The translations under genes and the position numbers were made by a program. Source: Eupeodes corollae (Eukaryota; Arthropoda; Insecta; Diptera; Syrphidae). From it: a DNA stretch of 64,000 nt. The DNA lies in assembly GCF_945859685.1 (NCBI RefSeq), contig NC_079147.1, positions 211,795,578 through 211,859,577 on the forward strand, given 5' to 3'. Shown here piece after piece: positions 24,053-34,735 of this stretch (the stretch's first letter is position 1; each line of letters opens with the position of its first letter). The notes under the pieces were generated by a model, which was not told the origin of the DNA, did no database searches, and worked only from the letters and a program-made list of their open reading frames with translations.

Positions 24053-24471
24053 AAACGGATAAGTTTGACAGGGATGCCAAAACTAGACATTGTTCGGTAG
24101 AGCTCTTCCCTATAGATGCTGTCATACGCGGCTTTAAAATCGATAAAGAGATGGTGGGTATCGATTTGAAGCTCCTGGGTTTTTTCCAAGATCTGCAGTA
24201 GTGTGAATATTTGGTCGACAGTGGACTTTCCTGGTCTGAAGCCACACTGATAAGGACCAATCATGTTGTTGACGAATGGCTTCAAACGTTCACATAATAC
24301 GGCAGAGAGGATCTTATACGCAATGTTAAGGAGACTGATGGCTCTGTAGTTGGCGCAGTTTAGAGGGTCTCCTTTCTTATGTATCGGGCACACTATGCTG
24401 AGATTCCACTCATCGGGCATGCTTTCTTCCGACCATATTTTGCAGATGAGTTGGTGCATGCTCCGTACCAA
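23998..24471 (-). pseudogene. LINE ORF2 fragment: RT fingers and palm
   Basis: 157 codons carrying RT motifs 1 to A. MPDEWNLSIVCPIHKKGDPL leads into ANYRAISLLN, then PYQCGFRPGKST, then HHLFIDFKAAYDSI with the first catalytic Asp, ending CRMTM before a frameshift near 24060. The continuation (NGFRQGDS, then YADDIDII) lies in another frame at 24052-23597. Confidence 0.85.
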
Positions 24472-25427
24472 ATCATCGCCTGCTGCTTTGAATAGTTCGG
24501 CAGCAATGCCGTCAGCTCCAGCAGCTTTGTTTGACTTAAGTTTAGGTCGTCAAGGTCGGGTAGGCGGAATTGTTGATCTGCGTCGCCGAGGTTGAGTGGT
24601 TCTATCTCTCTTACATTGGAATTCGGTTCGTCATCACCGTTATATAATTTAGAGAAGTGATCTTTCCATATTCTCAGCATCGACTGCGGTTCTACTACGA
24701 TGTTCCCCTGATCGTCTTTACAGGCTTCGGTTCGTGGCTGGTACCCTTGGGAGGTTTTTTTTACCTTTTGGTAAAATTTACGAACCTCATTTCTGTTGTG
24801 ACATCCCTCTATCTCCTCGATCGCGAGCTTCTCATGCTCCCTTTTTTTCCATCTAAGAAGCCGGTGTTCCTCTCTCCTCTTCTGCTCGTAGAGCTCGCGA
24901 GCAGCTCTAGTCCTTTTGTGCAGCGCCGTTTTGTATGCCTCTTGTTTCGCTGCGTGCTCTTGTCGGCATTCGTCGTCAAACCAGGGGTTTCGCTGTGGTG
25001 GCCGTGTGAAACCTAGCACCTCAGAGGCGGCATCTCTGATGGCTGCAATGCAATGTTGACACTGGTTTTCAATGCTTAACGCAGGAAGCATAGGACTCCT
25101 TAAGAGGTTATTAGAGACTCGATCGGAAAAGGACTTGGCAGTCTCTTGTGATTGTAGCCGTCTAACGTCGAATCTTCTCACAGTACTTCCTTGTTTTGGC
25201 TTGGATCGGGATATCCGCAGCCGTACCTTGGCTACAACGAGGTACTGGACTGAGTCAATGTTGGCCTCTCGGAATGTTCGGATATCCTGGATACTGGAGA
25301 AGTGTCGTGTGTCGATCGCAATGTGGTCAATCTGGTTGACGGTTGATTGATCAGAAGATTTCTTTCCAGAAAAGATTGAGTGTATAGCATATCGACTATC
25401 CACTATCTTTACTGACGGACGGGTCAA
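24393..25427 (-). pseudogene. LINE ORF2 fragment: endonuclease end and RT linker
   Basis: A 344-codon open frame. Residues 30-75 are the C-terminal end of an APE-type endonuclease, residues 140-220 a strongly basic, coiled-coil-like linker, and residues 220-330 the region before the RT, ending in the first RT helix at a frameshift (LLELTALLPNYSKQQ is out of frame). It has no start of its own, because the upstream endonuclease is missing. Confidence 0.8.
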
Positions 25428-25843
25428 ATATGAAGTGTGGAGTTGTGCGAGATCTTCTCTCTGAATTCTTAAATGTCTCTAAATCTTTTCGGCTACCTGA
25501 TTGTGCCATTGCATTTCAAGCGGAATTACTAGCAATCAGAGAAGCAATCAAAACTCATATCAAACTCTAACCAACAGCCTGTTAGCTATCAACTATCAAG
25601 ATTAATATCAACATGTGTGTTACTCTTATTTGGGTTCAAAGTCATGGTGACATTGATGGAAATGAACGGGGTGGTGAGTTGCCCCGGCAAGGATCGGTCA
25701 TTCATAGGTCACTTGCGGAAAGGATAAATATTCCCCTTGGAGCTATGAAAGGCAAAATTTTCTCAATTTTTCTGAGAGTATAAAACCGCAGGTGGAACAG
25801 TCTAACGGAATGTACCATACTCAGGAAGATATAGCCTACCTAT
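25350..25843 (+). mobile_element. LINE RNase H fragment, plus strand
   Basis: Reads LTDGSNMKCGVVRDLLSEFL, AIAFQAELLAIREAIKTHIK, then VTLIWVQSHGDIDGNERGGE and HRSLAERINIPLGAMKGKIF. This is the RNase H domain of the same LINE family as 1722-2426; the first catalytic Asp is in TDGS and the Glu in QAELLAI. Stops and changes (E for D in the last motif) mark it as dead. It ends where the opposite-strand LINE 3' end begins. Confidence 0.8.
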
Positions 25844-26640
25844 ATGTTAGGTTAATGTGGCTGTCTAAGATGGAATCACCCAGTTTAATGGCCCATTGTG
25901 ATACCACATGAATTTTGAGGCTTCCTTCTAGGCTCAATGGAACCAGTCTGAGTCCCTTACGAAACGTACATAGATCGTTTGGATCGTTAAAGAAGAATTC
26001 TCCTAGGAGGTAGTTGTTGCGTTTTTGAGCTAGAGCAGGGCATGTACAGAGAAGGTGAAGAACTGTTCCCTCATCTTCCTCGTCCATACAGCTTCTGTAA
26101 AAGTCATTCGAGAATACGCCTATCCGCGTGGCGTGCTTTACTATTAGACAATGTCAGGTTATGACTCCTATTATCGAGCTTACATGTGATCTGCTTACAG
26201 AAAGCAAGGACCTTGAACGCTCTAAATCTAGTATTGGCCAGGTGGCCAAGGAAAGCAACCATAGTGAACTCTTTATGATGGAGGGAATATTCGACGGTGC
26301 GTACTAAGGTGTGTAACGCCGTTTCCACCGATTTACCTTTACACTAGGCTTGTTGTGAGAAAGACAGAAGTCTTGTATCAATACTTGCCCTTAAATGGAT
26401 ATCAATCAATCTTTCTAAGATCTTAAGAAGGAATGATGATAGCCTTGAAGGTCGTAGATCTTTAGGATTGACTTGCGAGCATTTACCTGCTTTGGGTATA
26501 AAAACAACTTTAACTTCTCTCCATGCAGTAAAGCTAGAAATCGCTTACAATACTCACTGCCGTAGCTGAGGATACCAACATGAAGTGAAACTGAGATTCA
26601 CTTTCGCTATTGATTTCCTGCCTTGGCTGGTTTTAGGTAT
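25836..26640 (-). mobile_element. LINE fragment, minus strand, RT joined to C-terminal end
   Basis: Minus-strand copy. At 26540-26290 it encodes the RT region WREVKVVFIPKAGKCSQVNP and KGKSVETALHTLVRTVEYSL with one stop. At TMVAFL it jumps by deletion to the RNase H-downstream region (GHLANTRFRAFKVL). The Cys-rich end MDEEDEGTVLHLLCTCPALA follows at about 26087-25990. The 3' end carries TAACCTAACAT, a CCTAA-like tail, rather than poly(A). Confidence 0.8.
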
Positions 26641-28450
26641 TAAGCTTTGGAAGAGTATTCCTCAAAGATCTACATGAACTTTCCGAGACCAGATTTCTTT
26701 TCTGAATGCGGCGAAGTGCTTCTAGGTTCACTAATTTTGTTAATATAAATTCGTCATAATATTTTCTCTTTATATATTTATTTTCTATTACCTAGGTCAA
26801 ACAAGTTTATGGTGCCAAACCGGCACTTTTCAGCTGCACAGAAAAGACTGCTTGTGATTGTCATTTCTACATATCTACCTTCTCAAAATGGCGGTTTATA
26901 ATATGCGTTTTTCTTTTTTAGCTTTTAAAATTATTTAAACATAGTCCGAGCACATCGCTCGGTACGTTCTAAGCGAAGAGCTTTATTAGTGCTCAGATTT
27001 TTTTTCAAAACATACGTGAACACTTATCAGTCACTCTTTGACATTTGTAAATTTTTGACATTTGTTAGTTCACTTGTCATTTTCTTCTGCATAGACAAGA
27101 AAGTTAAGTTTTGAATACATTGAAATGGGAAAACTTATTATACTTAAGCTTAGAACTAGTTAAGCTTTAAACGTTCAGATTCAAAAAAGAAACACAAATT
27201 TTGTTTGAAAAACAAAACGTCTAATGTACCAAAGAACAATATTCAAGAAAATTTGACCATCATAAATTTCGGGAAATTTTCAAAAAAACGTTACTCTGAT
27301 TCATCAAAATTTAATAGTTTGGTAGCATTTCCTTGTTGTGGCAACACTGCCGACGCCATGCCACCGCTCCTGCTGGTGGTGGCGTCTGTCGAGAATGACA
27401 TAAAAGGTAATTAATGCGTCGAAAACTATTTATCTAGATTACGTTTGCAATTTCAAGACATTTTCTACAGTTCAGTTTTTCAATGGCTATGATATTTATA
27501 TGTACATACTATATAAAGTCGTTCATACATAGCTTTGCATTATTCCTATACCACCTAGTTTTTGATATGAAGTAGGGATTTACGTAGACAATAAATTTTT
27601 GTATTCCCTTGGGAATTTTTTGGATAAGGCATTTGTATGGAAAATACGTCTGAATATTCATGATGAACTGATAGTGAAATACGGATTTTACTATTTTACA
27701 TTTTGGGGGAGTGTATGGGGGAAAAATAATTTAAAAACCGTTGAACACGCTACAGAAATGCATCTCACATTTACAAGTATTAGTATATCTGGATGCAGGT
27801 TTTGGAATATGCCAAGGTGGAGACAAAAAAGGATTGTCACATCAACCATAGAAACATCTGATTGTAACTTAGTTTCTTTCTTGCTTCAACGGTTGATTGA
27901 GCTTAATCTCATTCCATGAAACAATATCAAAGTATTGGTTGCCATGGTGAAATTTTTCAATGGTTTTAATATTATTCAGTTTATGTCTCTAAGATTTCTT
28001 AGACATTTTTCAAAAAAAGAAGAATGAGCATATTTCAATTTTGAATTATATTCTCAGGGTTCTGAAAGCAAAATCGAAAAATCGATACCTATCTGAGGCT
28101 ATCTATTTATTCATTCATACAAATTCAAACAAAGCATGATAAGGAAATAACCTTTATGCGGCTCCTGCCCAAACTCAAATGGAAAGAGGGCTAAGGCTCA
28201 GGAGTTTCGACGAGCTCCAGACTTGCAACTCCAATCACTTTAAATCGAGGACTTTTTCCTCTTAGAGCAGATTGTGAAAGCCTCATACCAACAAGAAGGA
28301 CTAAGCCAAAGCAAAGGAAATGCAAAAGAAAGAGCCCTGGATTGACGAAGAATGTCTCGTAAAACATCATATGCGTGATGGAGTATTTTCCGTAACTCCA
28401 CAAAAGGATTATTTAAGGATTTTTATTAAGAGGCAAATTAGAAGCTTAAA

Positions 28451-28825
28451 GTGATATGTAAGGCTAAAAGAAAGTTATACGCAGAAAAGCAAGCAGTCCG
28501 ATTAGCATCTTGTAAAAATTCCACTGATTTTTGGAAACTGGCTAGTGAGCTGAATGGAAAACGCTTTACTACCCACACAAAACTGTCTTCAAATGTAATG
28601 CTTTCCTATTTCAAGGATCTTTTAAATCATGCAATAACGCCGACAAAGTGGCAATTCGCAGCAACTGGATTCGTAGTCGACTCTCGGGACTGTGCATTTA
28701 CATTTAGCAAGTTGGAAGAAAAGCTGGAGGCGCTTCAAGATTTAAAAGCAGCCATTTCGAATGGTATTCCAGTGGAATTTTTTAAGTATGGGGCTGTCAT
28801 GCTTAAGAGCATATTTTTAAGCTAA
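28451..28825 (+). pseudogene. LINE ORF2 fragment upstream of RT
   Basis: 124 open codons of the linker and first RT helix of the LINE above. The motif DLKAAISNGIPVEFFKYGA corresponds to the usual K(A/S)xGxDGIPxExxK block, with changed residues that suggest decay (SNGIP for SGxDGIP). Confidence 0.75.
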
Positions 28826-29544
28826 TTTAATACAGTTTTAGAGGGAGAACTGTCTCCAGATGGATTACGAGATGCTATTATATTTACAATCCACAAGATA
28901 GGACCGGTATTTGATGCATCTAACTACAGACAAATTTCCTTTTAAAATGCATGTTACAAGATATTTGATTGAGACCGGAAACTTGCTGAGGGAGTTCAAG
29001 GCTGGATTTGAACCACGATATTCAGCAATAGATAACATTTTTTATTCAGGAGTTTGGCAGAGAAAATCCTGAAACAAATGAAAAAGCTCTATGTATTTTT
29101 TATCGATTTTAAAACAGCTTTTGATACAATCGATTGAGGTGCACTATTCTATAAGCCGAATAGAGGAACGAGAGCGGCTGTATGGACAGGTGAAGAACTC
29201 TTAGACTGGTTTGAAACCTCATCGTAAATCGTAATGCATCAAATGAAAAATGGAGCTTTAATAGTGAAAATTTTTAATGTGTGGGAGACTATTGAAAAAC
29301 ACTTGAAGGTGAAATTGGTTAAAGCAAAAACTGCTATTAATATGACATGGAAACAATAATTCATAAATAAGTGAAGCAGTAGCTGAGAGCAAACTTTTAT
29401 TTGGTTCCCAGGTATAGGTTAAAAGTACAATTCGGTTGAAAAACTCCTTATGCACTTTATAAAAAGAATATTTCATTTGCCGAAAAATACTCCAAACTAC
29501 GTTAGATTGCTGGAACGGGTCTCTCTCCTTTATTTATCAAAACA

Positions 29545-30045
29545 ATGAAGTTACTAGCGGACTTCTTGCTTAACATTTTTAAAATGAATGATTCACAGGT
29601 CGTGAAAAGAGTGGCCATAAAAGCGATACAAGATCAAAACAGTTGGTATCGAGAGTGGCAAGATCTTGCTCAGGAATGCCAAATTAATTTTGAATTACCC
29701 TTCGAGGATATAACAACCGCTAAAAACATCTTGTATGGAGTCATTTTAAAAGTTGATGAGAAATGCAGACCTCAATATATTGCTGAAGCATCTAATTCCT
29801 TGTACAGACGATTAAATCATAACCTTGCAGAAAACAACTATTTTAGGGATTCTAATAATGTCCGTGTGATTTCTATGATGGTCAGAATACGTAGTGAACT
29901 AATAGATTTAAATTTCATTCCACACAGCCCTGGCTTACACCTCGAGTGTAATGTGTGCAACTTATCAGAAAGGAAAAATATACTGTCCATTCTCAGAGAA
30001 ATCAGAAGGAATATATTCAGAAAAGATATTTCTTTTTCATTATAA
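29545..30045 (+). pseudogene. LINE ORF2 C-terminal fragment
   Basis: 166 codons, open to a natural-looking stop. It contains SWYREWQDLAQECQINFELP, CRPQYIAEASNSLYRRLNHN and the Cys motif HLECNVCNLSERKNILSILR, where a His-x-Cys pair seems to have been lost. Downstream of the RT this is typical of CR1/L2- or Jockey-like elements. It lies in frame with the LINE and has no independent promoter, so I do not consider it a host gene. Confidence 0.75.
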
Positions 30046-30179
30046 AGTTTGAACGTTGATATTATGTGTAAAACACTACATCTTTTAAATAACTCTACAC
30101 GAATTTTTTTTTTAATTTTCGACATTTTGTACACATATTGGGCAGTGTTGGGCTGAGAGCCATAACTATGCAAATGATG

Positions 30180-31200
30180 GTTTGATAGTGCTCAAGAGTT
30201 AAAGGTTTATTTGCAGTTGATTTCGACACTAAAAGAAATTACACGGCCAAAAATTGTGTCTTGCAATTTAGGAATATTTGCTCGAGATGTGTAGCATGTG
30301 GCACCGTCTTGTTCATATTCTTCAAAGTTGTATTCTTTAATAGCAAAATCGGATATTATATGATCATACTGCTCCGAAATGACAGTGACAGTCGTCCATT
30401 GTCGTACTAAACAGTGAATTTTTGTGGATGTATTGGCCTTTCTTCAATTACTTAAGAGTTCTCAGAACTACAAATACGACAGTTTTGTTTATTAACATAC
30501 CAATCCAGTAGGAAGTGTAATTCGTCACTGAAGAAAATTTCGAAAGTAAGTTCGAAAAATCGCCGACGATGTTGTGAATGGTCATCTAATGGCTTCAGTT
30601 GTTGTGTAAATTCATATTTTTTTAAATATACTTATCAGCCCAACAGTCCGCTGATAACTAGGGCTTAAAGACTTAGGACTCTCAACCATTCCTGTGTTGC
30701 AATGATGTTGTCAAGAATGGATTGGACCTCGAACGGCTTATTTAAAAAAAGCACTTTTCTTGACAAGAATAACTCTTGGAGAAATTGTCAATTTCTCCCA
30801 AGAGACAGTACCAGTGAAAAAAACTTTAGATATCATAGGCAGGGATCGAACCCAAGACCTCTAGCATTAGAGTCCAATGTACTAACCAGCATGCCACGGG
30901 CACTTCAGTAGTTGTTGTGTGAGCTGGACTTTATATGGATGTAGGTGTAGATCTTAATGGAAAATACGCCATAATGTGCCGTAAGACAGTCCTAATTCCT
31001 GCGAACGACGAGGAATCGACACATTCGGGTCTTCGGCAACACTATCATTTATAGAAGCAAGTGGTACGAGCTAAATGATGATGCACATGCCTTTCAATAC
31101 CTGTTATCAATCCACTCTGTTCAAATTTCTTCAAATTTTTTCGTAAATGTCGGAATTTCAACGAAAAAAAAATTGGTTTAATATCTTAGTTTGACAGGTG
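30180..31200 (-). mobile_element. Mariner (DD41D type) remnant carrying a SINE
   Basis: Minus strand. About 30560-30480 reads LTFEIFFSDELHFLLDWYVN then KQNC, the first catalytic block (FSDE). About 30320-30210 reads EYEQDGATCYTSRANIPKLQ and FGRVISFSVEINCK, the second block (QDGA). The end with PLDYFLWG is missing, so the third Asp is lost. A SINE sits inside it at 30632-30905. Confidence 0.75.
30632..30905 (-). mobile_element. SINE copy, near full length, inside a mariner remnant
   Basis: The tRNA head on the minus strand shows CCCGTGGCATGCTGGTTAGT and the B box GGTTCGATCCCTGCC. The body has family markers CTCTTGGGAGAAATTGACAA and CACAGGAATGGTTGAGAGTC, and the 3' end near 30650 reads GGACTGTTGGGCTGAT. 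It disrupts the mariner between its first and N-terminal regions. Confidence 0.85.
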
Positions 31201-31902
31201 TTATACCCGTTATATTATCAAAATATGAAGAAACACAAGCCAAACCACAATGCTTTTCAAAAAGTCTTAAATTTTTACCAAACCTAATACAAGTTTTTAA
31301 AAAACAAATACAAAACAAAACAATAAATTCCGTCTAGCTGTCCAAACACTTTGAAGTTCATACACACATGTTCATTCTCTAAATTTCAGATCTTGATAAA
31401 TTCAAACCCGAATGATTGACTTTTATTCACTTATCAACAATGTATCTGCTCTCAGTCCTAATCCTTGTATATAGCACGATCTAAATTCCATAAAAATCTC
31501 TCCACAAAATGCAACACACTGTTCGACCAACTCAATGTGCTCGTATACATTATAATGTATATATCTAGGCAAGGCCAGGCCAGGCCAGGGCAGAGCTTTC
31601 AAGTTTCAACACCCGCCAGGAATAAGTACGTGCTATCCAATCATGCACTCCATTCACTCAATCATTTGTGTTAGGGAACCACTAGCTTTTTCTGCTTCCA
31701 CAGGACATAATAAAAACACCCCCTTGGATGGGTATTTAAAAAAATAAATAAAAGGATCTTTATACATATACGAGTACAGCTTCTAACTTTTAATGCATAA
31801 CTACACATTATCGCACTTGAATTCAAAATCGTGCTGAAAATGATAAAACCCAACTATATCCATCTCCATTCCCCTTCCCTATTTACCAGTATATATACAT
31901 AC

Positions 31903-32286
31903 CTTTTCCATTGGCACCATAAGGTTATCCTTGTCGTCATTTGAATTTAGTTTGCCTCTATTCTGACCAACGCCGCCGCCGCCGCCACCCCGTCCAACAC
32001 CACCACCACCACCACGCCCACCACCACGTCCACCCCTACGATTCTTCGGTGCATTCTTATCACGTAGTTCGACCTCAAGACGAAGCACAGCATTAGTGTC
32101 GGGAAGATTGATGTTTAAATTGTTGCCGGATGTATCTGCATTCGATGGTAGTCGGGTTGCATTTCCGGCACCAGTGGTCACTGTCGGTATAGATGGTAGA
32201 ATAACCTCTTGATTAGTATTTAATTGCTTGCCTTTGGTTTTTGATTTGTTTTCGTTATTGTTGTTGAAGCCATAATTTAAAAACAT
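31903..32286 (-). CDS. DUF389 membrane protein gene, coding exon 1 (N-terminus)
   Basis: First coding exon of the only host gene I can assemble here. The ATG (complement of 32284-32286) opens 128 codons, and an in-frame TAG lies about 25 bases upstream, which supports this start. The protein begins MFLNYGFNNNN, is rich in Asn, Ser and Thr, and has near residues 83-110 a Gly/Arg stretch (RRGGRGGGRGGGGG and onward) like an RGG box. It ends LMVPMEK at a consensus donor, AAG/gtatgt, phase 0. No signal peptide is evident, so this part is probably a cytosolic, flexible N-terminal extension. The next exon continues the frame exactly. Low-complexity N-termini vary between orthologues, so this exon is called on splicing continuity rather than homology. 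A 5' UTR intron upstream is possible but was not resolved. Confidence 0.72.
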
Positions 32287-33035
32287 GAAATAAAAAAAAA
32301 AGAAGAAAAACTATTTTCAGAAAAATATCAAAACTGATTTTAAATTTTGTTTATTTTATGATTTGAATGTCAAAAACTTGTCGCAGAGTTGGTGCAGTTG
32401 TTGTCCTTGTCAAACCATTTTTTCCTCCACAAAACTGGGATTAAAGGTGTATCCCATGTAAAACACATAAACAACCAAAAACTAGCAAGAAAAAAAAAAT
32501 TTGAATACGGATAATAATTTAGGTCAAGAAAAGCCAAAAGTCCTACCCTGAAACTCAACTAAAACCATTCCTCTGAGGTCAAGATGAAAAAGGATACGTG
32601 TAATAAAAAACAACCTAAACATAAATCGATTACACTTATCAAAGAAGGGAAAATAACAACAAATAAAAACAAACCTTAATGTGGTCATAAATTCATAGAC
32701 AAGAGAATTATAAACTTCATTTTAAGAAAATAATACACCACAAATAGCTTAGATGGCTGATGGGTATACAGAAGACATATGATATTTTAAAACAGTCACA
32801 AGATATATTGAGGACGAAAATAGAAGCCGTGAAACAAAAACAAAAAATAAAATGTTTCTTTGTTCAAAATCGAATAAACTTTATTTTTATTTTTTTTCTA
32901 TCTTAAATTTGCATAATAGGTTTAGCCTTTTCTTACACTACTTTTAAGGGAGGTTTATGCTATACCCTTATGTATGTATGCCGCATTCTTATATGTTGTG
33001 TACAGTGAATCAATAAAATCACCTTTATTTAGTTT
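32287..33035. other. Upstream region of the DUF389 gene, no promoter resolved
   Basis: AT-rich sequence just 5' of the first coding exon. It should contain the 5' UTR or a 5' UTR intron. I see no TATA box or initiator at a fixed distance that I would defend, and no further coding exon. Confidence 0.35.
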
Positions 33036-33039
33036 ACTA

Positions 33040-33180
33040 ATAATGATCTAACAAAACAGGTATTCAGGTCGGTATTCAGATTACGATAAAATTGTGCCAT
33101 TGTGGCTGGGGTTCCTCAAGGAAGTGCTCTAACACCAGTGTTTTTTTTTATGCAAAAATTGAAATACGCTAATGAAGAAA
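33040..33180 (+). mobile_element. Small LINE RT fragment
   Basis: Contains IVAGVPQGSALTPVFF, the RT motif B block (GVPQGS), near 33095-33150. Nothing else of the element is recognisable around it. Confidence 0.6.
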
Positions 33181-33389
33181 ACTGCTAAAACGATAAATGG
33201 TTCCCAAAAAACGGTTTTGTTTTGAATAGCTCACTATATAAGGGCATCTGGCACTTTTAAAGCTGGTTTAATTTTGCATTTGAATATTTGACAACTACAC
33301 ATTTACTAAAAAAGGAAAGATAAGCATCTTGCATTACTTTTTTAAAATTCACTACAAAAATGGCAAACATTTTGCAGTCACAGCAAGCG

Positions 33390-34490
33390 GTTTAGCAGGA
33401 AAAGATTTCCTGATTAATTACAATTGCGAAACAAGATCTTGTGATATACCCTAAGACATCTTTCTTTAGGACCACGTGAAAAATATGGTTTTGCCAGCGT
33501 TGAAGAATAACTCTACAGAACAATAGCGGGGATACCATCCCTACCAGCGGATTTATGAACTCTTGCCACAGTGCGAAAAAAGATTTGTCCCATAGAATCA
33601 CTAACGCGCTCGATGACAGGCGGAGTCATAACACTCACTGGCAGCGTTGAATTGGCGGCAAACTGCCTAGCAAAGAGATTAGCTTTCTCTAAAGAGCTAA
33701 CAAATGGAGTGTCATTGACAACGAACGCAGGAACCGAGGAACATATTTTTCCAAATGACCAAAAATTTGTACATTGCAGCATTTGGGACATTGCAGTTTT
33801 TTTTGCAGTAAGTTTTGATCATGCAAATATTTCGTCCGTCGAATATGGGCGTTGTAGGCCTTCTTGGCTTGCTTGAACTTATTCCGGTTTTCCTCAGTTC
33901 GATTGGCTTTAAAACAACGGAAATTTACCTTCTTAACCCTAATAACCTCTTTATAGCTCGCAACGAACCATGCGTTTTCCTTAGGTCTGCTGCTTTTAAC
34001 CATATTCGGGATAAAAGTTCTCATTCCCAGGAGAATCAAACTTGTAATCACATCAGCGCTGGCATCAACGTCACTATCGAGGAAGCATAGTACCAGCTAA
34101 AGATAATAAACATTATTGAGACCATCAAAGCATCCGTTCCCGTATTGCCAAACGGTTCTCTTAGGAGCTCTTTCTTTAACTGGACAGTTTCGACACGAGA
34201 AATTTGCTGATATAACACAATGGTCAGTGTACTTAACAAGGTCAGAGGTAAGAAACAAGTCCAGAGTGCTTTCTGCACGACCTACTAAGTCCGATATTCG
34301 AGTGGGCTCGTTGACCAGCTGAGTTAGGGGGTTCAACTCAGCGAAGATTTCAGCACACACTCCCTCTGGTGTTGTCTGGCCCGAAATTTGAAGCCATGAA
34401 GAATTGTGTACATTGAAATCGCCCGTAATAACAATTTCAGTGTGAGGATACAGGGAGACAATTCTTTGAATAGAGTCAGACTAAGCATCA
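33390..34490 (-). mobile_element. LINE fragment: endonuclease end and pre-RT region
   Basis: Minus strand. 34450-34360 has the endonuclease block EIVITGDFNVHNSSWLQISG. 34360-34110 holds MCAEIFAELNPLTQLVNEPT, RAESTLDLFLTSDL and a block ending NCPVKERAPKRTVWQYGN. 34000-33690 is the linker (WFVASYKEVIRVKKVNFRCF), and 33790-33515 ends at KSAGRDGIPAIVL, the start of the RT. Frames change three times and the RT itself is missing. Confidence 0.82.
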
Positions 34491-34499
34491 AATTCCTGA

Positions 34500-34735
34500 G
34501 AAGTCGGATTTCATAAAAAAAATAAAATCTACAAAAAATTAGAAAATCTAGATTTTTAAACTAGATTATTTCTTGATATGAAAAATATTGTTGATAATTT
34601 CAAATTTTTTAAGAATAATTCAACTGACAACTTTTTACCCAACACGAAAACCTACAAACTTTCAAGCAAGACAAATCGACAGACGGGATGGGAGGTTATC
34701 AGTGTGGGTAGCATCCCAGCCTCTTTATTCATATA
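34500..34735 (+). repeat. AT-rich fold-back repeat family, fragment
   Basis: Closely matches 8590-8935 of copy 2 in the same orientation. Shared blocks include AAAAATAAAATCTACAAAAA, ATATGAAAAATATTGTTG, CCAACACGAAAACCTACAAA and GACAAATCGACAGACGGG. Confidence 0.8.

Larger units (their letters stand above)
23357..25427 (-). mobile_element. LINE, 5'-truncated, the longest copy in the window
   Basis: A non-LTR retrotransposon on the minus strand. In order it holds the end of the endonuclease domain (NQIDHIAIDTRHFSSIQDIR, VVAKVRLRIS), a basic linker (RRAAREL-type, EQKRREEHRLLRWKKREHEK), RT blocks (EWNLSIVCPIHKKGDPLNCA, YRAISLLNIAYKILS, YQCGFRPGKSTVDQIF, LFIDFKAAYDSI, NGFRQGDSLSCDFFNIILE, LLGYADDIDIILRS) and a C-terminal block (RRSRGRPRLRWRTQVGEDLN). 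The YADD box is intact but frames change near 24400 and 24050, and a stretch between about 23600 and 23580 is deleted. The 3' tail is a TAAG repeat at 23357-23371. RTE-like affiliation is a guess. Confidence 0.88.
28190..30050 (+). mobile_element. LINE with internal deletion, plus strand
   Basis: A second LINE family. 28320-28810 holds the linker and pre-RT region (EPWIDEECLVKHHMRDGVFS, KLYAEKQAVRLASCKNSTDF, LKAAISNGIPVEFFKYGAVM). 28830-29240 has broken RT blocks (DGLRDAIIFTIHK, VFFIDFKTAFDTID, then TRAAVWTGEELLDWFETSS after a deletion). 29250-30045 is the C-terminal end. The YADD region is missing. Stops interrupt most of it. Confidence 0.82.
22766..31902 (-). other. Intron 1 of the DUF389 gene (about 9.1 kb)
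   Basis: Lies between coding exons 1 and 2 and contains four LINE copies and a mariner with a SINE inside. 22766-23355, 26650-28185 and 31200-31900 carry nothing that I recognise, apart from a short GGCCA-type repeat at about 31568-31592. None of the LINE pieces interrupts an exon. Confidence 0.65.

Noticed and set aside
31879..31902. Read-through of exon 1 to VCIYTGK and a stop as an alternative protein end
   Set aside because: The extra codons are the intron's 5' end (gtatgtatat). The downstream exon continues the frame exactly, so splicing is the better model.
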